A stretch of DNA of 64,000 nucleotides from Ctena decussata (Eukaryota > Mollusca > Bivalvia > Lucinida > Lucinidae). The stretch is from assembly GCA_963989385.1 (NCBI GenBank), contig OZ022498.1, positions 2,053,501 to 2,117,500 on the forward strand, read 5' to 3'. The position numbers and the translations under genes were made by a program. Within the stretch, counting starts at the first letter, position 1. Every line of letters starts with the position of its first letter. Under the pieces are notes generated by a model, which was not told the origin of the DNA, did not search any database, and worked only from the letters and a program-made list of their open reading frames with translations. This document shows, in pieces, positions 32,501 to 42,127 of the stretch.

Positions 32501-32978
32501 TTGAGGTAATGCCATATACCACGTCCAGCATCTCCATGTAGCTGTCTCGGGATGACGGAAGATTGAGTGTGGGAAGGTATGCATTTATTATACACAGACT
32601 GATGTCAGCAGTCACCAGTTCAACGGCTTGTACTCTCTCATTTCCATCCTCCAGGCGCCTGATACAGTTCGACCAAGCTTTTGGCCACATGATTGCAATT
32701 CCTCCTTTCCCTCTGGGCACTTGGAAGTTTGATATATTGTCATTCATATCACTACAGCGTACGTATGAACAATAGTTTGGCACCAAGTTGTCTATAACAT
32801 CACTTTCAAATGACCATAACCATGTTTCCTGGAGACAAATAACTCTGTCACGACTAGCTTGACTTATCAGTGTTGCTGCATTCCCCTTCACCCCTTCAAC
32901 GTTGAAAGAAACAATGTCTACTGTCTTTCTGTGGGAGGCACTGGGTCTGGGGGCTCTTTGTTGAGGCTCGGGTCGCAT
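29508..32978 (-). CDS. LINE ORF2: endonuclease-reverse transcriptase with C-terminal zinc finger
   Basis: 1156 aa, ATG start inside the end of ORF1. The APE-type endonuclease has SFNVEG, E in LQETW (about 51), GDLNG (about 169), IDYIL, and a terminal SSHVS where SDH is usual. The RT follows: KSPDETGLTAEHLK, NYRGITVSSILGKLFE, QFGFTQGLS, LDTQKAFDVVSH, GVRQGGILS and VADD (about 725; F or Y is commoner than V). Near the C-terminus (about 1050) CPLCRLG-x-E-DLPHVLLRCP is a CCHC-type finger. No RNase H is seen. It would carry out target-primed reverse transcription together with the ORF1 product. The clade is uncertain; its GVRQGG box separates it from the CR1-like copy. Confidence 0.85.
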   Translation of the reverse strand: MRPEPQQRAPRPSASHRKTVDIVSFNVEGVKGNAATLISQASRDRVICLQETWLWSFESDVIDNLVPNYCSYVRCSDMNDNISNFQVPRGKGGIAIMWPKAWSNCIRRLEDGNERVQAVELVTADISLCIINAYLPTLNLPSSRDSYMEMLDVVYGITSRYSGTHKIVLCGDLNGSLLPTRSNPHDSMLKDFVAEQQLFLDTGMGDSPTFFGYGGGSSQIDYILTSDQSLLRNVCVGEYSPINMSSHVSVTATLNINQDKLCGTSRNKSFKKVTKFYWEKVDENQYQCLLERLLQTSDSTCEPVDQLIQILKAASRRTVPNRLVKVKGPKFKLSPTVRQLESECKRIFYLWKSSGSPGPEHPLTMQRKISKYNVRKQIRREFASARDSFYHELMENPSSQYFYRLIRRNQSVRQGHPVSLIVGNEEVGESLQQCRAFAAYFEDLAVPDAHPNYDQSYLDLSLYQLDLIQEIARLDPDRLPVISEKEVRQAIRSLNSGKSPDETGLTAEHLKYSGNVLLRIIADIFNDILKTKKVPDIFKSGIITPVHKKGKDPRKMDNYRGITVSSILGKLFESVILNKLDELNDDQSGLQFGFTQGLSPTMASLLLSECILDSKQKKEPLYIAALDTQKAFDVVSHPILMKMLYHQNINSHLWEVIGSMYRGLTARVKWGGEMSQSFSVLQGVRQGGILSTHFYKTFLNDFLLEMESRSLGKYIGDLYVGCPTVADDVLLVSSRDDELQLMLNLAYINSQEKRYIIHPQKSTALRRNVNKSVRNNEIITTWKLGSKEVQVEPKLIHLGLTRAEKSETSVNIIERISAARRTLYTLMKTGVHGTSGLNPKISFRIYQVYVIPRLLYGLETLSLTDTQVGQLQRFHVSTLKKLQSLPERTVSSAVQLLLGALPIQAELHKRQLSLLHSIARSRNEKIKGLMARQLTLKCQGSFFCKVECILDMYNLPQPSCLENYTKFSWKKITRESICQFWTQRLVADAQTRSTLVNCNLTSMAVGVTHTVWESAANNVHDIRRSVTKVRMMTGVYMLQSTKARFNQYSVDETCPLCRLGPEDLPHVLLRCPALAEIRDSSLKDIRVFLASQFGQQFWASRSRTELVKILLDSHNLMSLQGARVAEEVLLQLEALSRRYCFRLHAKRLQLYRNLSN

Positions 32979-35900
32979 AAAAAAGACGGAGTTGCGTTTG
33001 ACTGTGGTAGAGATGCTATTTCATTTGAGCCACTGTGAGAAGCAGAAGTACTGTTTTCCACACTCAGTTCTCCCGACTCGTAGCTATTCTCGTCGCGAAC
33101 AACAGGAGTACTCGGGTCCATAGCTGTCACCTCGTCAGATGGGGGGTTTTCAGTTGACTGCCTTGAAGAGGGGATATTGTCTTTTCCGGAAAGCTGCAAA
33201 GAGGGAGTCCCAGCCCTTTGATTTGTAGGTGGCTTTAGGGATTGTTCGGCGAGACAGTCGTCACCCCCAGCAGGCCTGGGTTCATCTTGGCCGGTATGAT
33301 CCGTAATAGCATTTCTTCCCAAACCGGACGTATTTGTAGTACGACTCCTACCTCTATTGGTGGTGTATATCTGACATCTAGAATTGGATTTATCTGCATC
33401 CATGGGCCTCTGTTTGCCAGGATTTATTCCTTGTACAATTGACCCAGATGTATCATAGTGACCAGTCCCTGTACCCTCAAGACCGGAGGTGGCTGCGTCA
33501 GGAACCATCGGAAGACTAGGCGGAGGAATACGACTGTCATAGGCAGGTTGAGGATGAAAAGCAGATTGAAACGGAATTGGAGATTGAATCCCAGTCTGAG
33601 GCTGGGACAGATGAGGGGTGTGGCTGTCTAAGACTAGCCTAGGATGGAAAGAAGGCTGTAACTGTGTTGAGAACGGATTCCCATCAGGTTGTAATGGAGT
33701 TGACGCATGAATCCCAGGCTGAGACTGGGGCGAATGAGGGATGTGGCTGTCAAGGACTGGCCTAGGATGAAGTGACGGTTGTAACTGTGTTGAGGATGGT
33801 TTCCCCGAAGATTGAAACGAAACTGAGGATTGAACCCCCGGCTGAGACCGAGGCGCATGAGGTATGTGGCTGTCAAAGACTGGCCGAGGATGGAGTGATG
33901 GCTGTAACTGTGTTGAGAATGGTTTCCCCGCAGGTTGAAACGAAGTTGAAGATTGAATCCCAGGCTGAGACTGGGGCAGATGAGGAATGTGGCTGTCGAT
34001 GACTGGCCGTAGGTAAGAAGGCTGTAACTGTGTTGAGAGTGGGTTCCCAGCAGGTTGAACCGCAGTTGAAGGTTGAATCCCAGGCTGAGGCTGGGGCGGA
34101 TAAGGGATGTGGCTGTCAAAGACTGGCCGAGGATGAGATGAAGACTGTAACTGTATTGAAAATGGTTTCCCCGCAGGTTGAAACGAAGCTGTAGATTGAA
34201 TCCCAGGCTGAGACTGGGGCGGATAAGGAATGTGGCTGTCGATGACTGGCCGAGGATGGAGAGAAGGCTGTAACTGTGTTGAGAAAGGGTTCACATGTTG
34301 AACTGGAGTAGAAGGTTGAATCCCAGTCTGAGGCTGGGGCGGATAAGGGATGTGGCTGTCAAAGACTGGCCGTAGGTGGGAAGAAGGCTGTAACTGTGTT
34401 GACATGAATGGGTTCCCGTACTGGAACTGGGTTGGAGGCTGAAAAGCAGGTTGAAACTGCGTCGGATACACATAGTTTGAGCTGTTTGTACATGGTTTCA
34501 TCTGCGGCGCCCAGTTGGAGAAGGCTGGATTATAGTAGGATGTGGAAGGCCCAGGCTGGGAATGATGAGTAGCGATATTATTAAAGGCCGCCATTTGTTG
34601 CGCCTGAATGTTTTGCACCATACAAGTGTGGTTTTGAAGTTGCAAGTAAACCTGCGAACTATTCATAGTCATTAAGTACAGATTTTGAAACAGATTCATT
34701 TCAAGTTGCTTCAGCTTCATGTCAATTGAACCTAACTGAGTTTTTAAACCATCATCAAAGACTCCATCACACTGACCATTACTATGTGGATGTGAGGAAT
34801 AGTTCTGTCCTCGCGATATCCCACTACTATCAGTTGATGTCGTTTGGACTTCAGAAATTAAGCCGTCCCTACGCCTAACTACCGAAACTGTATGTTCCAG
34901 CTCCTTTATTTTGGATTCCAGATTTTGTATATATTGAAGTTGGTCTAAATTAATTTGTTGCTGTTCAAGAACCTGAGTTTTCTTACTACGAGTATTACTT
35001 GAAGAAGTACCTTTAACTTTTTTATTATTACCAGAAGGCAGAAACAAAAACAGATCATCTTTAACATTTGCTCCATTCCCCTCGATCACATTATCTCCAC
35101 AACCAGAATCAGAACATTCAGTCTTAGATTTATTTGAGCTCAAACAATCACCGCCCGAAGATATCTTCCGTATGTTCTTACCACGTTGCTCTGCGGTACG
35201 AGTAAGGGAGCTTTTAGGAGTTATTGTCAGATCCACAGAAGACTCTGTATATGCATGATTTCCAGCTTTCGCACGTGACTGGCTTTCCATCGATGAGCCA
35301 CCAGAACATTCCTGGATTGGAGTAACGAGATCTAAGTTCACTACTGGGGAATCAACATCAGGCGCGCACTTTTGGGACTGAGTGTTATTAGCAGAAATTT
35401 CACTAGATCTAACATCTTGACTAATATCATTATCATAGTCTATTTCTATTTGAGAAGAGCCTAGTGGACTTGCAGTATTCTGCGCATTTGTGCTATCACT
35501 TTTACAAGTACGTGTAGTGTCGTTCAATCTGTCATCTCCGTATATCTGATTATCACTGCAATTGTCACATATGTAAGGAATATCATCATTAATCTTAGCC
35601 ACTTCTGAGGGGCTTAGTCCTAAGCACTCATAATGATACCACGAGTCGCATTCTTCGCAGCAAATAGTGTGTTGTTCAGCAACTTTTTCACAGCTAGGAC
35701 ATAAATAGAGTGTCTTGTTTGTGTCATCACTACACTCCTGTTCCGAACCGCCGGGAGATCTGCAACTAAGAGAGGGCTTCAATGTTTTTGAGTCACTATT
35801 TTCTAGTATCTGATTTGAGTGATAAGCTCTAATAACTTTTTCTATTTCAACATTCACAAGATCAAGTTTATCACAGCACAGCGACAGTTTATTCCTAAGT

Positions 35901-36676
35901 AGCTCCAAACCATCTCTAACAAACACGTCCACCTTACTGCCATTTATCAGCATGACAGAGGTTGTGTGATAACAGTTTATTGTAAGTTTAGATAACTTTC
36001 CAGGATTACCGTCTGCCTTTCTGTTTACCACTTTATAACGGGTCTCAACGTTCATCCCTTGATCATCAAACGACTTTTCTTCACTGTATGCAAACTCAAC
36101 TTGAAAATTACTCAGACTCAAAAAGTCAATAATACTTGATTTTGCATATTCGTATGCAGCTGTACTAAATTTCAGAACTAAATTTTTGTTTGATTTCATT
36201 TCTATGACAATATGGTCTTTCGCACAACCAATAAGTTTTTTATTTAAGGCATTTTCCTTATTAAGAGTGTAGTCTTTCGTGTTACAGACAATTTTCTTTC
36301 CAAGAGAGGATGCGTACAGTTCATTTGTGGCGCTTTTTCCAGGAGATACATTGGATGCTATCACCACAGACTTTTCTTCATTTGAGGACACCGTTTCCAT
36401 CTGGACAGGCTTAAAAGAAACATTTCCTGGGTGGACTGCTGGACAAAGGGCTAAAATGGATGCAACGCTGTCATTTTCCTGTAATTTTGTTGAGGACTGT
36501 CGTCTTGTTAGCATCTTGTATGAGCCGTAGGCTGAGCAGGTAGCTGTTACATAAAAAGTGCCGTTTACAATTTTCTTGTCGTCTAATTTCAAGTTAAAAT
36601 TCAGGGAACTCGTACAACGTCTAAAAAGAGTTCCATCCAAGAGTATAAAAAGAGTAAGAATGACGAACAGGGACAT
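32918..36676 (-). CDS. LINE ORF1 with PHD finger, coiled coil and Pro/Gln repeat
   Basis: The 1252 aa frame opens with ATG and a hydrophobic stretch (MSLFVILTLFILLDG); a later methionine (MLTRRQ) could be the true start. Residues about 322-371 form a C4HC3 PHD finger: CPSC, CCEEC, WYHYEC, ICDNC. A Leu/Gln-rich probable coiled coil (about 565-605) follows. Then comes a Pro/Gln/Ser-rich block of seven to eight units of about 40 aa built on STQLQPS, RPVxDSHIP and PQSQPGIQ (about 745-1050). PHD fingers in ORF1 are known for some CR1-group LINEs, where chromatin or RNP roles are supposed. Function here is inference. The last 61 nt overlap ORF2 in a different frame. Confidence 0.8.
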   Translation of the reverse strand: MSLFVILTLFILLDGTLFRRCTSSLNFNLKLDDKKIVNGTFYVTATCSAYGSYKMLTRRQSSTKLQENDSVASILALCPAVHPGNVSFKPVQMETVSSNEEKSVVIASNVSPGKSATNELYASSLGKKIVCNTKDYTLNKENALNKKLIGCAKDHIVIEMKSNKNLVLKFSTAAYEYAKSSIIDFLSLSNFQVEFAYSEEKSFDDQGMNVETRYKVVNRKADGNPGKLSKLTINCYHTTSVMLINGSKVDVFVRDGLELLRNKLSLCCDKLDLVNVEIEKVIRAYHSNQILENSDSKTLKPSLSCRSPGGSEQECSDDTNKTLYLCPSCEKVAEQHTICCEECDSWYHYECLGLSPSEVAKINDDIPYICDNCSDNQIYGDDRLNDTTRTCKSDSTNAQNTASPLGSSQIEIDYDNDISQDVRSSEISANNTQSQKCAPDVDSPVVNLDLVTPIQECSGGSSMESQSRAKAGNHAYTESSVDLTITPKSSLTRTAEQRGKNIRKISSGGDCLSSNKSKTECSDSGCGDNVIEGNGANVKDDLFLFLPSGNNKKVKGTSSSNTRSKKTQVLEQQQINLDQLQYIQNLESKIKELEHTVSVVRRRDGLISEVQTTSTDSSGISRGQNYSSHPHSNGQCDGVFDDGLKTQLGSIDMKLKQLEMNLFQNLYLMTMNSSQVYLQLQNHTCMVQNIQAQQMAAFNNIATHHSQPGPSTSYYNPAFSNWAPQMKPCTNSSNYVYPTQFQPAFQPPTQFQYGNPFMSTQLQPSSHLRPVFDSHIPYPPQPQTGIQPSTPVQHVNPFSTQLQPSLHPRPVIDSHIPYPPQSQPGIQSTASFQPAGKPFSIQLQSSSHPRPVFDSHIPYPPQPQPGIQPSTAVQPAGNPLSTQLQPSYLRPVIDSHIPHLPQSQPGIQSSTSFQPAGKPFSTQLQPSLHPRPVFDSHIPHAPRSQPGVQSSVSFQSSGKPSSTQLQPSLHPRPVLDSHIPHSPQSQPGIHASTPLQPDGNPFSTQLQPSFHPRLVLDSHTPHLSQPQTGIQSPIPFQSAFHPQPAYDSRIPPPSLPMVPDAATSGLEGTGTGHYDTSGSIVQGINPGKQRPMDADKSNSRCQIYTTNRGRSRTTNTSGLGRNAITDHTGQDEPRPAGGDDCLAEQSLKPPTNQRAGTPSLQLSGKDNIPSSRQSTENPPSDEVTAMDPSTPVVRDENSYESGELSVENSTSASHSGSNEIASLPQSNATPSFLCDPSLNKEPPDPVPPTERQ
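33525..34465 (-). repeat. In-frame minisatellite of about 120-123 bp inside ORF1
   Basis: GGCTGTAACTGTGTTGA and GATGTGGCTGTC recur every 120-123 bp on the plus strand (near 33619, 33740, 33863, 33987, 34110, 34230, 34350). All spacings stay in frame, and units differ mainly by substitutions that keep the PHPRPV.DSHIP.P pattern. Confidence 0.85.
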
Positions 36677-36720
36677 CTAAAAAGCTGGGATTCTAAAAAA
36701 GCAACATGGCCGCCATCACT

Positions 36721-37244
36721 TCGCCCAACACAAAATGCGCAATAAGTAAAAACACGGTTTAAAGTAATTGTAACTGCATAAAACCACTAGGCACAGTATT
36801 TTACAAGTAACTTTAAAACTTAAGACTTCATTTAAGAGACGATAAAAACAATTTAACACAATCTTTCAAGGATAAAACGATAAAATTTTCTTCCGTCTTC
36901 AATCACACGTCTTCATCCATTCGTTTTGCACACCGTGTTACGTCATCCTGCATGTTTTGGTCACAGCCATTTCGATTTCGAGTCACTTCGATGGTAAGGT
37001 TTTATTGATTTCTCTGTGTAATACTAGTTTAGAAGTTTTTGTGCATTATGAACTGTACATGTATTTCAGTAACCAATTCATACTATGAAATTGCAAACTC
37101 TTCGACACTCACAAGTAGGCTAATGCATGGCATCTTAGAGTGTGATCTTTCATAGGGGCAATTGCAATCGGACATCCTCGCCGATATCTTCGATATTGCG
37201 GATATGGAATTGGCCGAAGTGTTACGATTAGGTCAATTGGTGTC
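36721..37244. other. Unassigned stretch
   Basis: Upstream flank of the LINE; may include its 5' UTR. No other feature seen. Confidence 0.4.
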
Positions 37245-37415
37245 AAAGTAAACATGAGAACCACAGGGGCTTGGCCATATGCTTTGTTTCTTTGAGCCCA
37301 ATGAAAAATAAGAATCCGCTTGTACAGGGTGGTGTATATGAAGTACTTCATGTACAAACGGATCGTTTGTCATTGGGATCGAAGAAACAAACCATATGAC
37401 CCGAGTCCCTGTGAC
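37245..37415. repeat. Palindromic MITE-like element
   Basis: CACAGGGGCTTGGCCATATG and CATATGACCCGAGTCCCTGTG form the outer arms. CCCAATGAAAAAT.. and its inverted partner plus a TGAAGTACTTCA centre complete the fold. Confidence 0.6.
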
Positions 37416-37570
37416 AGGCAATGATCAGGAATTAATAGGCTACAATCAAATCCCATATCCTGCCCTCAAAACCTGACAAAAGTTGCTCGATAACAATTTT
37501 TTTGTTGTTGTTAGATTATGAAAACTTGTTACAGCTAATGCGCGATTTAGCTTTGTATGAAACTGAACCT

Positions 37571-37859
37571 TTTACAGGAAAAAAGGTAAAAGGTTTCCCA
37601 TAGCCCTAAAAGCCGTAGGGGCAACGGGGGTTACAGACCCACTGTATCTTGGGCATAGCTGATGAAAGGCGGAGCCCATCTCTCTCCTTTCGTTGCCTTA
37701 CTCTTCCCTGATTCGAAAAAGGTACCAATATTTACTGCTGGGTTGACATGCAGAGAGTGTTCCAGTTGTCGGATGGCGACGGTGAGCTGCGAAACACGAC
37801 CTTCCGGTGACCCGAAACACTCTAACCACTCGACTACGGCGCCTCCCTTTATAGGAAAA
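37571..37859 (-). mobile_element. tRNA-derived SINE with target duplication
   Basis: On the minus strand GCGCCGTAGTCGAGTGGTTA begins a tRNA-like head. TAGTCGAGTGG matches the Pol III A box; the B-box region (GTCGTGTTTCGCAGCTC) is degenerate. The body runs to CTTTTACCTTTTTT. TTTACAGGAAAA/TTTATAGGAAAA (37571-37582 and 37848-37859) flanks it with one mismatch. Truncated relatives are at 10131-10235 and about 41700-41812. Confidence 0.75.
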
Positions 37860-37981
37860 GGGAAAAAAACAATCATATCAAACTGTCAACCAAAAACGGC
37901 TGCCTCGTTGGTCATGAAAAAAATGGCGTCGTGGCCAGGTGTTACATTTTTCATAATTATTCTTAATTATTAGATCGGGTT

Positions 37982-38178
37982 CCAGTGAGCACATGACGTT
38001 GAAATAACGTCGTACTGTCGAAATGACGTCGTACTGTCGAAATGACGTCGAAATGACGTCGTACTGTCGAAATGACGTCATACTGACGTCAATGTGACAT
38101 GATAACGTCACATCGACGTCTGGCCGACGTCATTTCGACGTCATTTCGACGTCATTACGGCGTCATGTGCCTGCAGGG
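37982..38178. mobile_element. CCCAGCAGG-end MITE with GACGTC repeats
   Basis: Ends CCAGTGAGCACATGACG and CGTCATGTGCCTGCAGGG. The interior is AATGACGTCGTACTGTCGA-type repeats and their complements, CpG-rich in an otherwise AT-rich region. Confidence 0.7.
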
Positions 38179-38732
38179 TTATAAATAACGTACGGTAATA
38201 GTAAATTATTCAGGCATCCTTTCATTCACTCAGGCACTTAAGGTCAAGAATACGTAAATGGCTCATACATAGAATTTTTTTAAATTTTGCACAGGGGTGC
38301 ATTTTCATGTGTTACATCGAATTATGCAATAAAAAAGATAGGTCACCGAGTTCGTTTAGTCGCTAAATCAGATTGAAAAACATGAAATTTGGAGGCCGTT
38401 TCCATTGACGGCAATAGGAACGCGATGAAAAAACTCAGATTTTAAAATTTAAACGTACACAGCTTGTTTACCACTACATAGATTTTTTTCAAAAACTGAT
38501 ATTTTATGTCACAGGATCTGTCGATTAAACTGAGGTAAGAAAAGTCCTTGACTACCGAGTTCGTTTTTCAAGTAGCGCTTGATAAGCAAGCATAGGTATG
38601 TATAAATTTACGCCATTCGGCATTCCGCGACGTCATTTGTAAGCGACGTTGCAGTCCTTTACTGGCGACGTTATGACATGCTAAGACCGTTATGAGAATA
38701 CGGAAAGATGATGACTAATAGGGCCCTCATGA

Positions 38733-39246
38733 TGGAATGACTTAAGCTTCGTTCACACGGGCAAAGTTTCTGTGACAAAGGAGGTTTGGAAAAGAATAAT
38801 TTGCTCGAGTGAATGAAAAAATATGCCACATTTTCATTGCCAAATTTATATGGTAAAGTTTTTATGCCAAACAAAATTTGTCCGTGTGAACAGAAAATTG
38901 CCAGAGAATATGTAACAAAGAAACTAGCTATGGAGATAAGCACAGAAAACTTTGCTAATAATCAAATCGGTTTGATTTTGAACAAAGTATATTTAACAAA
39001 GAAAATGTGGCATGGTTGGCCGTTCACACGGGCAAAATTTATTTGTCCAGGTAACCTTTACGAATAATGTTCGATCGTGTGAACACAGCAGCAAATATTT
39101 CCTTGCCAAAGTTTATTTGACAAAGATTCCATGCCACATTTTTCTTTAACAGATAATTTGCTCCGTGTTAACGCAAAATGTTTGGCAAACTTTCTTGTTA
39201 AAGGTTCTGTGACAAAAAAAAATTTGGTGGCGTGAACGAGGCTTAA
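38733..39246. mobile_element. MITE with AAGCYTCGTTCACACGGGC ends, copy 1
   Basis: Left end TTAAGCTTCGTTCACACGGG, right end GTGAACGAGGCTTAA. Several internal copies of TTCACACGGGCAAA in both orientations. A shorter relative is at 47853-48004. Confidence 0.65.
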
Positions 39247-39480
39247 GCGAAAGAATTTATTTTTCAGACTCTCGTAAAAATAATAAGTAAAAATTGCAAG
39301 CACACTTCTGACAGTAATATGGTTACTGCAGCCGACACGACTGAGCCGCACATAAAACAAGGGCTTCGCAAGCGGCGCATAATACGCCCGTTTCAATGTC
39401 CTAAAGGAGTTACAGAATGAACAAGATTGTTTACAAAAGGATAGACAGGCAGACAAACAGGGGCAACCACTCTATAATTA

Positions 39481-41384
39481 ACTAGAACTGTCAGCGAATC
39501 CGACTATACCCCCCCCCCTTAATTGCTTAAATCAAATGGTGTTATTTTCGTAACAAAAAGCATAAAGAGGGAGAGAAATCATTGTTACCATGTATACCAA
39601 ATATGAATGGTTGCTGTGAAATCTGTTACAAAAAATTACATTATTCAAAGTCAGGAGAGAAAGAAAATTGGAAAAATATAGGGAAGAATAAGCAGAAGAC
39701 TGGTTCTCAATCCCACAATACAACACGTTCTCATCAACCTGCATACAAAATTCCCTACTCTAACTTACAGATGCATAGAAATCTTTTGCGCAAAAAAATG
39801 CATTATTCAAAGTAAAGAGAGAAAGAAAATCAGACAAATACAGGGAATAAAAAGAGGAGAAGTCTGGTTCTCAATCCCACAATACAGTAAGTCATCATTA
39901 ACCTGCATACCAAATATGACTAATCTAGCTTGCATGGTTGTGGAGAAAACTTTGATGAAAAAGTTCATTATTCAAAGTATGGAAAGAAATAATATTGGAC
40001 AAATACAGGGAAGAATAAGCAATAAAAGGCTGGTTCTCAAACCCACGATACAACATCGTCATCAACCTGCATACCAAATGGGACTACTCTAGCTTGCTTG
40101 GTTGTGGAGAAATCTTTGACGAAAAATTTTATTATTCAAAGTATGGAAAGAAAGACTATTGGACAAATACAGGGAAGAATAAGAGAAAAAGGCTGGTTCT
40201 CAATTCAATGATACAACATATCGCCATCAACCTGCATACCAAATATGACTACTCTAGCTTGCATGGTTGTGGTGATTTTTTTTTGGTTGGTTGATTTGAT
40301 GCTTAACGTCCACGGTAAACAACTAAGGTCATGTCGGGACGTTCAGTTAACCTAACCACACTATTCCTGGGCAGGCTTAGACCTCCTAAGCGGTTAACCA
40401 GTACTAAGTGCACATACTTTCGCCAGTAACTGACAACTGCCCTTCTTGAATCAGCGGAAGGAGAAACGAAAGTATGTGGCCAGACCGGGATTCGAACCCA
40501 GGACCTCTGACTTACGAGTCAGGTGCCCTACCGATTGCGCTACCCGGCCCGGCTGGTTGTGGTGAAATCTTTGACGAAAAATATCATTATTCAATCAGAC
40601 AAATACAGGAAAGAATAAGCAGGAGAAGGCTGGTTCTCGATCCCATGATACAACATGTCGTTATCAACCTGCATAGCAAATATGACTACTCTAGCTTGCA
40701 TGATTGTGGAGAAATCTTTGACGAAAAATTTCATTATTCAAAGTATGGAAAGAAAGAAAATGGGGCAAATACAGGGAAGAATAAGCAGGAGAACGCTGGT
40801 TCTCAATCCCACAATACAACATGTCGTCATCAACCTGTATGCCAAATATGACCAGTCTAGCTTGTATGGTTGTGAAGAAATCTTTGATACAATATCTTTG
40901 AACAAGGGAGATAACCTACTTACACTAGGTATACCTTTTTTAGTTCTACTATTTTCCCTTGACAATGTATTACATGTACAACAAAAGTTTACAAAAAGTA
41001 GCCGATAAGAACTAATGAAAGGGATTCACTCTTAAACGAAGAAAGAGAGAGCAGCCATTGTTGTACGCGACACATCGTTAGGACTTCATACACATTGCTA
41101 TGAGGTTTTATAAAGATATCCCAAACGGTTATCTAGTTATGGCGCGTACAAGACTTACAGGGATAAAATTAATCAAAGGGGCATAACTTCAAAAGTAAGA
41201 AAGGGGGAGCAACCATTTTGTACGCGACACGTTCCCCCACCCTAATACATATGCCTACCAAATTTCATGAAGATATCCCAAATGGTTACTGAGTTATGGC
41301 GTGTACAAGAATGTTGACGGACGGACGGACGGACGGACAGCGCCATGACATAATACGTCCGTTTTTTCAAAACGGGCGTATAAA
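39481..41384 (-). mobile_element. Helentron-like element (reverse), probably composite
   Basis: On the minus strand a 5'-type end T|ATACGCCCGTTTTG hairpin and (GTCC)n start at 41384. The 3'-type end GGGGGTATAGTCGG hairpin then TTCTAG lies at 39481. The lower part is the 160-166 bp array of the family at 59706-62139 (AAATCTTTGACGAAAAATTT and its complement). The upper part uses a different unit (ATGGTTGCTCCCCC, GAGTTATGGCG). The two ends may belong to one mosaic element or to two joined fragments. The SINE at 40276-40553 interrupts it. Confidence 0.5.
40264..40565 (-). mobile_element. tRNA-derived SINE with 12 bp target duplication
   Basis: TGGTTGTGGTGA lies at 40264-40275 and 40554-40565. 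On the minus strand the SINE starts GCCGGGCCGGGTAGCGCAAT, has a B box GGTTCGAATCC and a CGT anticodon-like triplet, then a body shared with 58771-59043 (GGTCTAAGCCTGCCCAGGAA), and ends in an A-rich tail. The tRNA-like loop is one base off the canonical size, so it is tRNA-derived rather than a tRNA gene. Confidence 0.85.
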
Positions 41385-41409
41385 AATGCGTTACCCTAAA
41401 TCACAAAAA

Positions 41410-41812
41410 GAGCCGTGCCATGATAAAATGGGTTCTTTGGGGCATATACGGTCAGCGGAAGCTCAGATCAGTGTGCGTACCCGCCCAATCTGACCAGAGC
41501 CTTTGTTGTCCTCTGTAAGGAACAGCGAAGAGATTTATCACTCTGTGCGTATGCGCATGCTGATCTGTGTGCATGTATCATATTACTGACGACTCGTGTT
41601 CTGTCGGTGTGGCTCATGGTAGTCAGATAAAATTGACTTTTGGACAGTACTTCAGTCATATTGAGATGATGGTAAGTTACAAGGTCAACTTCCATATGAA
41701 CCGTCGGCGGGATAGGTAAAGCAAAATACTTCTTGTAGCGTAGTGGTCGTAGGGGCGGTGTGAGTAAGAGGCCCGCTATATCTTTGGCAACAGCATACAA
41801 CAAGTGGCAGAA
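41410..41812. mobile_element. Truncated MITE A and SINE fragments
   Basis: 41410-41560 keeps the left half of MITE A (GAGCCGTGCCATGATAAAA, GCTCAGATCAG, CCAATCTGACCAGAGCC). 41700-41812 matches the 3' part of the 37583-37847 SINE (GTAGCGTAGTGGTCGTAGGG reads as the inverse of its tail region). Confidence 0.5.
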
Positions 41813-42127
41813 ACATTGTATCATTCTTATTTTGTAATCAAAACAAAATTTTCGATGTCCAGAAAGGATCGCAAAATCGGCATAAAAAAAAATATTACAT
41901 TCCGATCTCATAAAGCTCTAAAATCAGCTGCCATACAATTACTTGGTTTATTAATTATTCGGATGCGCGATCCCACCGGCGCCGCGGACGTTCGGATATG
42001 AACACTTCCAAACATACATGGAAAAAAAGAACATTGCAATATCAGCAAAGGGCTCGAGCTAAGAACTACTTCTGGCTTTCTCCCACCTTTGCCTATATAA
42101 GATAGGCTCTCAGCTCATATAAGAATA

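Larger units (their letters stand above)
29383..36720 (-). mobile_element. Full-length non-LTR retrotransposon with PHD-finger ORF1
   Basis: Two long open frames overlap on the minus strand, ORF1 (36676-32918) then ORF2 (32978-29508). Downstream is a 3' UTR of about 125 bp ending in AAATCAAC repeats (about 29383-29405). Neither ORF has a stop or frameshift, so the copy looks recent and possibly active. The ends are approximate; I did not find a clear target duplication. The RT motif set (GVRQGG, VADD) and C-terminal CPLC finger differ from the CR1-like LINE at 14452-18470, so the two belong to different lineages. Confidence 0.85.

Noticed and set aside
32918..36676. Host PHD-finger gene
   Set aside because: It directly overlaps an endonuclease-RT ORF in LINE order and has no introns; best read as LINE ORF1.
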